NCBI GenBank assembly: GCA_003242685.1
Contig: QGVD01000039.1
Coordinates: forward strand, 1-33,822
Direction: 5' to 3'
DNA length: 33,822 bases
Origin: Pseudomonadota bacterium
GTDB taxonomy: Bacteria > Pseudomonadota > Gammaproteobacteria > Steroidobacterales > Steroidobacteraceae
The notes beneath the pieces were generated by a model, which did no database searches, was not told where the DNA came from, and saw only the letters and a list, made by a program, of their open reading frames with translations. Shown here piece after piece: positions 17,575 through 23,616 of this stretch (its first letter is position 1; each line of letters begins with the position of its first letter). Position numbers and translations under genes: made by a program.

Positions 17575-19467
17575 TTATACCTGCACTTCGGCGAGATTGC
17601 CCTTCTGCTCGAGCCACTCGCGTCTGTCCGCCGCACGCTTCTTCGCGAGCAGCATGTCCATGAGTCTGTCCGTCTCGTCCTCGGCGTCGATGGTGAGCTG
17701 CACGAGCCTCCGCGTGCGCGGGTCCATCGTGGTCTCGCGGAGCTGTGTCGGATTCATCTCGCCGAGGCCCTTGAAGCGCGTGACGACGGGCTTCACGCGC
17801 GGATTGTCCTTCTCGATCTTCCTGAGAATCTGGTCGCGCTCGGCGTCATCGAGCGCGTAGTACACCGACTTGCCCGCGTCGATGCGGTAGAGCGGCGGCA
17901 TCGCGACGTACACGTGGCCGTTCTTCACGAGCGGCCGGAAGTGGCGCAGGAACAGCGCGCAGAGGAGCGTGGCGATGTGCTGTCCGTCCGAATCCGCGTC
18001 CGCGAGGATGCAGATCTTGTGATAGCGGAGCTGCGAGAGATCCGGCGAGCCGGGCTCCACGCCGAGCGCCACGGCGATGTCGTGCACTTCCTGCGAGTTG
18101 CCGATCTCGCCCGGCTCGAGCTCCCAGGTGTTCAGGATCTTGCCGCGCAGCGGCATGATCGCCTGGTACTCCTTGTCGCGCGCCTGCTTCGCCGAGCCCC
18201 CCGCGGAATCGCCTTCCACCAGGAAGAGCTCGGAGCGCGCGGGATCCTGGCTCGTGCAGTCGGCGAGCTTGCCCGGCAGCGCGGGACCGGCCGAGACGCG
18301 CTTGCGCACGACACGCTGCGCGGCGCGCATGCGCTCCTGCGCGTTGGCGATTGCGTACTGCGCGATGCGCTCGCCCGCGTCCGGGTGCTGGTGGAGCCAC
18401 AGCGACACGGCATCGCGCACGTAGCCTTCGACGAGCGCGGCGGCGTCGCGCGAGGCGAGCCGCTCCTTCGTCTGTCCGGCGAACTGAGGCTCGCGGATCT
18501 TCACCGACAGAACGTAGTTCGCCTTGTCCCACACGTCCTCGGGTGCCAGCTTCACGCCGCGCGGGATCAGGTTCCTGAACTCGCAGAACTCGCGCACCGC
18601 CTGGGTGACGCCCGAGCGCAGGCCGTTGACGTGCGTGCCACCCTCGCTCGTGGGGATGAGGTTCACGTAGCTCTCGGCGACGACGTTCTCCGCGTTCGGC
18701 GTCCAGATGAGCGCGTACTCCACCGCGTCGTTCTCGCCCTCGCGCTTGCCGGTGATGGGTTCGGCCGGCAGCCGCTCCTCCTTCCCCACCTCCTCGAGGA
18801 GGTACGCGCCGAGATCGCCGGTGTAGAACCACTCGTCGGTCTCGCCCGTCGCCTCGTTGATGAAGCGGATGCGCAGGCCCGGGCAGAGGACCGCTTTCGC
18901 CTTCAGGGTGTGCTTGAGCTGCGGGACGGAGAACTTGTCGGAATCGAAGAACTTCGGATCCGGCCAGAAGCGGATGGTGGTGCCGGTGTTGCGCTGGCCG
19001 ACGGTGCCGACGACTTCCAGCTTCGAGGCGACCTTACCGTCGCGGAAGCTGATGTTGTACTCCTTGCCGCCGCGCTTGACCCAGCACTCGAGATGCTTCG
19101 ACAGGGCGTTCACCACCGAGACGCCCACGCCGTGCAGACCGCCGGAGAACTTGTACGTCTTGTCCGAGAACTTGCCGCCCGCGTGCAGGCGCGTGAGGAT
19201 GAGCTCGACGCCGCTCACCTTCTCCTTCGGGTGGATGTCGACGGGCATGCCGCGGCCGTCGTCGGCCACCTGCAGCGAGCCGTCCTTGAACAGCGTGACC
19301 TCGATGTTCCTGCAGTAACCTGCTATCGCCTCGTCGACGCTGTTGTCGATGACCTCGTGCGCCAGGTGATTGGGGCGCGAGGTGTTGGTGTACATGCCCG
19401 GGCGCCGCCGCACGGGCTCGAGACCGCTCAGGACCTCGATGTCGGAAGCGGTATACGACTGACTCAT
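17575..19467 (-). CDS. parE: DNA topoisomerase IV subunit B
   Basis: ParE is the ATPase subunit of topoisomerase IV. The 630-residue product matches E. coli ParE block by block: YTASDIEVLSGLEPVRRRPGMYTN, the ATP-binding EVIDNSVDEA and DDGRGMPVDIH, FSGGLHGVGVSVVNALS, the Toprim motifs LFLVEGDSAGGSAKQARD and ILADADSDGQHIATLL, and the end LEQKGNLAEVQV. The ATG at 19467 gives MSQSYTASD and is preferred over upstream codons, which add an unconserved stretch. The ribosome-binding site is poor (AAGAAACCGG touching the start codon) and falls inside a 10-base inverted repeat. parE-parC form a tight operon. Confidence 0.97.
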   Translation of the reverse strand: MSQSYTASDIEVLSGLEPVRRRPGMYTNTSRPNHLAHEVIDNSVDEAIAGYCRNIEVTLFKDGSLQVADDGRGMPVDIHPKEKVSGVELILTRLHAGGKFSDKTYKFSGGLHGVGVSVVNALSKHLECWVKRGGKEYNISFRDGKVASKLEVVGTVGQRNTGTTIRFWPDPKFFDSDKFSVPQLKHTLKAKAVLCPGLRIRFINEATGETDEWFYTGDLGAYLLEEVGKEERLPAEPITGKREGENDAVEYALIWTPNAENVVAESYVNLIPTSEGGTHVNGLRSGVTQAVREFCEFRNLIPRGVKLAPEDVWDKANYVLSVKIREPQFAGQTKERLASRDAAALVEGYVRDAVSLWLHQHPDAGERIAQYAIANAQERMRAAQRVVRKRVSAGPALPGKLADCTSQDPARSELFLVEGDSAGGSAKQARDKEYQAIMPLRGKILNTWELEPGEIGNSQEVHDIAVALGVEPGSPDLSQLRYHKICILADADSDGQHIATLLCALFLRHFRPLVKNGHVYVAMPPLYRIDAGKSVYYALDDAERDQILRKIEKDNPRVKPVVTRFKGLGEMNPTQLRETTMDPRTRRLVQLTIDAEDETDRLMDMLLAKKRAADRREWLEQKGNLAEVQV

Positions 19468-19563
19468 CCGGTTTCTTGTCTGGGTAGAGAGTGCGTGGAA
19501 AGAGGGACACGCGCGAGACGGCAAGGCCCCCCGTCGGATGCCGGCAGTCTAACAGAAACCGGA
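19467..19563 (-). promoter_or_regulatory. parE leader with inverted repeat reaching the start codon
   Basis: The 125-base space before parE holds a 10-base inverted repeat: 19554-19563 and 19467-19476 (minus strand TCCGGTTTCT ... AGAAACCGGA). The second copy includes the purine-rich stretch just before the parE ATG and its first base. If transcription starts upstream of 19563 the repeat could pair in the mRNA and cover the ribosome-binding region. A TAGACT at 19546-19551 is a possible -10, which would then lie inside this region; no convincing -35 is seen. Confidence 0.35.
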
Positions 19564-19571
19564 GCGCGAAT

Positions 19572-19587
19572 CGGGCAGAAATGCCCG
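19572..19587 (-). terminator. Hairpin after the DUF3501 gene
   Basis: Five bases beyond the DUF3501 stop codon is a perfect 6-bp hairpin with a four-base loop (CGGGCA TTTC TGCCCG on the minus strand). Only ATT follows, so a U tract is lacking. Its place right after the last gene of the rubrerythrin operon supports a terminator role. Confidence 0.45.
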
Positions 19588-19592
19588 GAAAT

Positions 19593-20177
19593 TCACGCGA
19601 AATCGGCGATCAGTGCGCGCCGGATCGGCTCCGATACAGCATCGACCGAGTAGCGGTACTGGTCGTGATCGATGCCGACGGCGAGCCCCGCGCCGTCCTT
19701 CAGGGCGGCGATCATCGGCTGCGTGAGCTCGAAGCGCAGGAAGTGGACCGAAGAGGTCTTCTCCTCGTTCTCGCGCTCGAGATCCTCGTCCGCGACGGCG
19801 AACACGCGCTCGTGTCCCGCCACCTGCACCCAGCAGCGGTCCTCGATGCCCTTGAGGCGCCTGAGCTCACGCTTGCGCACCTCGGGATCGGGGAACTCGA
19901 TGAGGAGCGTCACCTTCCAGTTGCTGCCGTCCGGGATGAGCGGGTTGTAGGCGTCGAGCTCGTCCTGGATTCCCTCGGGCTCGAAGATCCGCTCGACGCG
20001 CAGCATCTCCTGGATCTGATACTGCATCGTGAGACGGTCCTCGAAGCACCACGTCGTGTTCGGGCCGACGGAAATCTGCCGGTTACGCTTGTGCTCGAGC
20101 ACGCGCTCGCGGAAAGCCTTGCGCTCGCGCGCGTACTGCTCGAGCGTCATCAGATCCTTGACCGAGAGCTTTTCCAT
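19593..20177 (-). CDS. DUF3501 family protein
   Basis: The 194-residue protein belongs to the uncharacterised DUF3501 family. I recognise it by the blocks EDRLTMQYQIQEMLRVERI, LDAYNPLIPDGSNWK and DEDLERENEEKTSSVHFLRFEL. It has no signal peptide or membrane segment and is rich in charged residues. Cysteines are only at CFED and RCWVQ, so it is unlikely to bind an Fe-S cluster itself. The ATG at 20177 lies 5 bases after the stop of the Fe-S protein gene, implying cotranscription. No function is known to me. Context suggests a partner in the rubrerythrin/Fe-S electron or peroxide chemistry, which is inference only. Confidence 0.88.
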   Translation of the reverse strand: MEKLSVKDLMTLEQYARERKAFRERVLEHKRNRQISVGPNTTWCFEDRLTMQYQIQEMLRVERIFEPEGIQDELDAYNPLIPDGSNWKVTLLIEFPDPEVRKRELRRLKGIEDRCWVQVAGHERVFAVADEDLERENEEKTSSVHFLRFELTQPMIAALKDGAGLAVGIDHDQYRYSVDAVSEPIRRALIADFA

Positions 20178-20182
20178 GGCAG

Positions 20183-21541
20183 TCAGATTCCGTATGCGAG
20201 CCGCAGGAGCTTGAGCGGATGCGTGGGCGGGCGCGGCTCCTTGAGCCCGCTCTCGATCTGCCGCCCGGCCATCGGGCAGTCGCTCGCGTAGTACCCGGCA
20301 TTCGAGCCCTGCACCCGCTGCATCACGGGCCGGCCGATCTTCACGGACGCCTCGCGGTATTCCTTCTTCACCCCGTAGGTTCCGTTGTGGCCGGAGCAGC
20401 GCTCGATCACCTCCACCGTGGTATCCGGGACGAGCTTGAGGACGTCGCGCGTCTTGAGCCCGATGTTCTGCACGCGCAGGTGACAGGGCACGTGGTAGCT
20501 CACCTTGCCGAGCGACGTCTTGAAATCGGTACGCAGCAGCCCCTCGCGATGCCGCAGCATGAGGTACTCGAACGGATCGAACGTGCGCGCCTTGACCGCC
20601 TGCACGTCCGCGTCGTCCGGGAACATGAGCGGCAGCTCCTGCTTGAACATCAGCACGCAGGAGGGAATCGGCGAGACGATGTCGTAACCCTCGTCGATCG
20701 CGCGCTTGAGCTGCGGGATGTTGAATTCCTTGAGCGAGGCGACCGCCTCGAGGTCACCGAGCTCGAGCTTCGGCATGCCGCAGCAGCGCTCCGCGGGCAG
20801 CAGGCGCACCGCGATGCCGTTGTGCTCGAAGACCGCGACCAGATCCTCCGCGAGATCCGGTTCGTTGCGATTGCCGTAGCAGGTCGTGAACAGCGCGACC
20901 TTGCCGCGCGTCTCCGCAGTCGCCCGCACTTCGGGCGCGGCCGCACCGTCCTTTCCGAGCCTGCGACCGAGACGTCCGCGCGCGCTGCGCGAGTGGTACT
21001 TCGGCACGGGTGCCGTGCGGTCGACGCCGAGCATCTTCTCGAGCAGCGCACGGCCCGCACCGGTGCGGTTCACCGCGTTCACCACCTCCGCCACCACCGG
21101 AATGCCCGCGAGATTGCCGACGGTGCCCGGCGAGGCGAGCACCTTGTCGCGCAGCCGCGTGCCTTCCTTGCGCGTGCGCACCGCCTTGGCACGCAGCATC
21201 AGGTGGGGGAAGTCGATGTTCCACGGATGCGGCGGGACATAGGGACACTTGGTCATGAAGCACATGTCACACAGGTAACAGTGATCCACGACCTTCCAGT
21301 AGACCTTCTTGTCCACGCCATCGAGCTCGCCGGTCGGCGACTCGTCGACGGCGTCGAAGAGCGTCGGAAACGCGTTGCAGAGGCTGAAGCAGCGTCTGCA
21401 GCCGTGGCAGATGTCGAAGACGCGCTCGAGCTCCGCGAACAGCGCGGCCTCGTCGTAGAACTGCGGGTTGCGCCAGTCGAGCGGATGGCGCGTGGGCGCC
21501 TCGAGACTGCCTTCCCTTCCGCCGGTCGGTTCAGAGCTCAT
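20183..21541 (-). CDS. GlpC/HdrD-like Fe-S oxidoreductase (two 4Fe-4S motifs plus cysteine-rich domains)
   Basis: This 452-residue protein is of the heterodisulfide-reductase-related Fe-S family. Two ferredoxin-type motifs are near the N-terminus: Cys45/48/51/55 (CHGCRRCFSLC) and Cys88/91/94/99 (CYLCDMCFMTKC). Two cysteine-rich CCG-type domains follow. The first has ERCCGMPKLE. In the second the expected CCG is CSG (ERCSGHNGTYG), next to VPCHLRVQNIG. It has no membrane segment and no flavin domain, so it needs an outside electron donor and acceptor. The ATG at 21541 gives MSSEPTGGREG. It sits between rubrerythrin and DUF3501. Likely it passes electrons for the rubrerythrin, but the true substrate is unknown. 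Confidence 0.85.
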   Translation of the reverse strand: MSSEPTGGREGSLEAPTRHPLDWRNPQFYDEAALFAELERVFDICHGCRRCFSLCNAFPTLFDAVDESPTGELDGVDKKVYWKVVDHCYLCDMCFMTKCPYVPPHPWNIDFPHLMLRAKAVRTRKEGTRLRDKVLASPGTVGNLAGIPVVAEVVNAVNRTGAGRALLEKMLGVDRTAPVPKYHSRSARGRLGRRLGKDGAAAPEVRATAETRGKVALFTTCYGNRNEPDLAEDLVAVFEHNGIAVRLLPAERCCGMPKLELGDLEAVASLKEFNIPQLKRAIDEGYDIVSPIPSCVLMFKQELPLMFPDDADVQAVKARTFDPFEYLMLRHREGLLRTDFKTSLGKVSYHVPCHLRVQNIGLKTRDVLKLVPDTTVEVIERCSGHNGTYGVKKEYREASVKIGRPVMQRVQGSNAGYYASDCPMAGRQIESGLKEPRPPTHPLKLLRLAYGI

Positions 21542-21565
21542 GCGTGCAGCGACGATGCTTCCGCG

Positions 21566-21591
21566 CCGCCCGACCGGGTGCGGTCGGGCGG
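21566..21591 (-). terminator. Strong GC hairpin between rubrerythrin and Fe-S gene
   Basis: A perfect 10-bp inverted repeat (CCGCCCGACC / GGTCGGGCGG, 6-base loop) lies 57 bases past the rubrerythrin stop and 24 bases before the Fe-S gene start. No T run follows. It may cause partial termination, or protect the short rubrerythrin mRNA so that rubrerythrin is made in excess over the downstream proteins. Confidence 0.5.
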
Positions 21592-21648
21592 TCGGTCACG
21601 GAAGACTTGCAAGAACCGGAAGAAACCAGGGACTGAAGCCCTCTCCGC

Positions 21649-22068
21649 TTACTGCAGAGAGTCCAGTGCCTTCTGGAAGCGGTTGGCGTGCGAGCGCTCG
21701 GCCTTGGCGAGCGTCTCGAACCAGTCCGCGATCTCGTCGAAGCCTTCCTCGCGGGCCGTCTTCGCCATGCCCGGGTACATGTCGGTGTACTCGTGGGTCT
21801 CACCGGCGATGGCGGCCTTCAGGTTCAGCTTCGTGTCGCCGATCGGCAGACCCGTCGCCGGATCACCGACCTGCTCGAGGTACTCGAGATGACCATGCGC
21901 GTGGCCCGTCTCGCCCTCGGCGGTCGAACGGAACACGGCGGAGACGTCGTTGTAACCCTCGACGTCGGCCTTGGCTGCGAAATAGAGATAGCGGCGGTTC
22001 GCCTGCGACTCGCCGGCGAATGCGGCCTTCAGGTTCTCTTCTGTCTTGGTACCTTTGAGACTCTTCAC
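21649..22068 (-). CDS. Rubrerythrin-like diiron protein without rubredoxin domain
   Basis: Rubrerythrins are ferritin-like diiron proteins that reduce hydrogen peroxide. The 139-residue product shows the helix motifs carrying the metal ligands: FAGESQANRRYLYFA, AEGETGHAHGHLEYL, AGETHEYTDMYP and AKAERSHANRF. It stops after the four-helix bundle, so the C-terminal rubredoxin domain of classical rubrerythrin is missing and electrons must come from another protein. The GTG at 22068 is chosen because a perfect AGGAGG (22077-22082) stands 8 bases upstream and conservation begins here. Longer upstream frames run through the operator. First gene of the operon with the Fe-S and DUF3501 genes. Confidence 0.92.
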   Translation of the reverse strand: MKSLKGTKTEENLKAAFAGESQANRRYLYFAAKADVEGYNDVSAVFRSTAEGETGHAHGHLEYLEQVGDPATGLPIGDTKLNLKAAIAGETHEYTDMYPGMAKTAREEGFDEIADWFETLAKAERSHANRFQKALDSLQ

Positions 22069-22088
22069 GACGCGCTCCTCCTGAGAGG

Positions 22089-22103
22089 TTAGACTGAGTC
22101 TAA
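22089..22103. promoter_or_regulatory. Perfect 7-1-7 palindrome, Fur/PerR-type operator candidate
   Basis: TTAGACT G AGTCTAA is a perfect 15-bp palindrome between the rubrerythrin ribosome-binding site and its likely promoter. Seven-one-seven inverted repeats are the architecture of Fur, PerR and Zur boxes, and rubrerythrin is a known PerR target in several bacteria. The sequence does not match the E. coli Fur consensus closely, so the regulator remains unknown; none is encoded in the window. Confidence 0.55.
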
Positions 22104-22115
22104 TTGGGCCGTGGA

Positions 22116-22145
22116 ACTCTATGCGCTTCGCAGCAGGCCCGTCAA
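22116..22145 (-). promoter_or_regulatory. Candidate sigma-70 promoter of the rubrerythrin operon
   Basis: On the minus strand TTGACG (22140-22145) and TAGAGT (22116-22121) stand 18 bases apart. They match the consensus at 5 of 6 and 4 of 6 positions. Transcription would start near 22109, so the 7-1-7 palindrome would cover about +6 to +20, a good place for a repressor. Confidence 0.42.
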
Positions 22146-22171
22146 CGGGCTGACAGCATACCGGCGGTCCG

Positions 22172-22206
22172 CACGTTGACCCCCCTCCGCAGGGGTGTGT
22201 AACGTG
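22172..22206 (+). promoter_or_regulatory. Nested dyad and weak promoter upstream of xseB
   Basis: Two nested inverted repeats are visible: CACGTT ... AACGTG outside and CCCCT / AGGGG inside. They overlap a TTGACC (22176-22181) and a poor -10 TAACGT (22200-22205) spaced by 18 bases. This may be the xseB-ispA-dxs promoter with an operator, or a leader hairpin. The evidence is slight. Confidence 0.28.
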
Positions 22207-22256
22207 GCGCGCCTCGCGGCGACCCGTCGCAACCTCGAGACCCGGAGAATACCTGC

Positions 22257-22553
22257 TTGGCGCGTCCTTCGAACACACCTGAGCCTGAAGCGGGGCAGGA
22301 ATCCACGCCCGATTTCGAGCGCTCCCTGGAGGAGCTCGAGCGGCTCGTCGAGCGGCTCGAGCGGGGTGACCTGCCGCTCGAGGAGGCGCTGCGGACCTTC
22401 GAGCGCGGCATCGAGCTCACACGCCACTGCCAGACCGCGCTGCGCGCGGCTCAGCAGAAGGTCGAGATCCTCCTCAAGCGCAGCGGAGAAGCCGGCATCG
22501 AGCCCTTCGGGGTCCCCGAGGACGAGCCGGCGGATCCTTCCGAAGACGAATGA
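22257..22553 (+). CDS. xseB: Exodeoxyribonuclease VII small subunit
   Basis: XseB is the small helical subunit of exonuclease VII, which degrades single-stranded DNA; several copies bind one XseA. The 98-residue protein has the conserved core FERSLEELERLVERLERGDLPLEEALRTFERGIEL and QKVEILL, between a short Pro/Glu N-terminus and an acidic tail. The start is a TTG at 22257 with GGAG 9 bases upstream. xseB overlaps ispA by four bases (ATGA), the usual xseB-ispA-dxs arrangement. xseA is not in the window. Confidence 0.93.
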   Translation: MARPSNTPEPEAGQESTPDFERSLEELERLVERLERGDLPLEEALRTFERGIELTRHCQTALRAAQQKVEILLKRSGEAGIEPFGVPEDEPADPSEDE

Positions 22554-23446
22554 CGACGGACTTCGCCACGCGCCTCGCGCGCTACCGGGAACGGATCGAG
22601 CGCGTTCTGGACGAGTGTCTGCAGCTTCCCGACCCCGGCACGCCGCGCCTGCGGGAAGCCATGCGCTACAGCACGCTGGGTGGCGGCAAGCGCCTGCGGC
22701 CGGTGCTCGTCTACGCAACCGGTGAGTCGCTCGGTGCGCCGCTCGAGCGGCTCGATGCGCCGGCAGCCGCCGTGGAGCTCATTCACGTCTACAGTCTCGT
22801 GCACGACGACCTGCCGGCCATGGACGACGACGACCTGCGCCGCGGCCGGCCGACGTGTCATCGCGCCTTCGGTGAAGCCACCGCCATCCTCTGCGGCGAT
22901 GCTCTGCAGGCGCTCGCGTTCGCGGTGCTCGCACAGGACACGGCGCCGGACGTGCCGCCGGAAGCGCGGCTCGCGATGATCCGTATCCTCGCGCGCGCGA
23001 CCGGCACGAGCGGCATGGCCGGCGGACAGGCCATCGACCTCGAAGCCGTCGGGCAGACCCTTTCCGTCGAGGCGCTCGAGAACATGCACAGCCGCAAGAC
23101 GGGAGCATTGATCCAGGGCAGCGTGCTGCTCGGTGCCACGGCGGCAGGCGTTGCTTCGGGACCCATACTCGGCGCGCTCGAGCGCTTCGGCGCGGATCTC
23201 GGCCTCGCGTTCCAGATCCAGGACGACATTCTCGACGTGGAAGGCGATCCGGCGCTGCTCGGCAAGTCGACGGGTGCGGACGCGGCACGACGCAAGCCCA
23301 CCTACCCGAGCACGGCGGGCCTCGAGGCTGCACGCAGGCGTGCGAACGCGCTGTGCGACAGCGCAATCGCGGCGCTTGCGCCGCTCGGCGAGCGCGGCGC
23401 GCTGCTCGCCGAGCTCGCACGCGAAGTCCTGGCGCGCCGGAGCTGA
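22550..23446 (+). CDS. ispA: Farnesyl diphosphate synthase
   Basis: IspA condenses dimethylallyl or geranyl diphosphate with isopentenyl diphosphate to farnesyl diphosphate, the precursor of undecaprenyl lipid and quinone tails. The 298-residue product has the first Asp-rich motif DDLPAMD at residues 86-92, preceded by HVYSLVH as in bacterial FPP synthases, the lysine/arginine site GGGKRLRP, and the second Asp-rich motif FQIQDDILD. The ATG at 22550 overlaps the xseB stop. A 170-base gap separates it from dxs and contains GC-rich dyads (for example GGGCGG / CCGCCC at 23511-23534). Confidence 0.96.
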   Translation: MTTDFATRLARYRERIERVLDECLQLPDPGTPRLREAMRYSTLGGGKRLRPVLVYATGESLGAPLERLDAPAAAVELIHVYSLVHDDLPAMDDDDLRRGRPTCHRAFGEATAILCGDALQALAFAVLAQDTAPDVPPEARLAMIRILARATGTSGMAGGQAIDLEAVGQTLSVEALENMHSRKTGALIQGSVLLGATAAGVASGPILGALERFGADLGLAFQIQDDILDVEGDPALLGKSTGADAARRKPTYPSTAGLEAARRRANALCDSAIAALAPLGERGALLAELAREVLARRS

Positions 23447-23616
23447 GCAACCGCGGGAGACGGCCCGTGTCCATGCATCGAGCGGAGCGTTCGAGGCCTG
23501 TGATTCCGTCGGGCGGACGCTGCGGGAGCCGCCCGCTCCGCCTCGCCCCGCACGCCACCCGAGGCGCCGGCTCCGCTCACAATGCGCTCAGGCGGCAGAC
23601 GCTCTAAACTTCGACC

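Noticed and set aside
19546..19552. AGTCTAA, a half-site of the rubrerythrin palindrome, upstream of parE
   Set aside because: The partner heptamer is absent (ATGCCGGC stands there), so a second operator is not supported.
15640..19653. 1337-residue plus-strand open frame across parC and parE
   Set aside because: Anti-frame created by high GC content. parC and parE are unmistakable on the other strand, and the translation is a Leu/Arg/Val/Asp-rich mix without domains.
20219..21892. 557-residue plus-strand frame opposite the Fe-S gene
   Set aside because: Contains no motif and covers the cysteine-rich oxidoreductase and part of rubrerythrin, which are clear on the minus strand.
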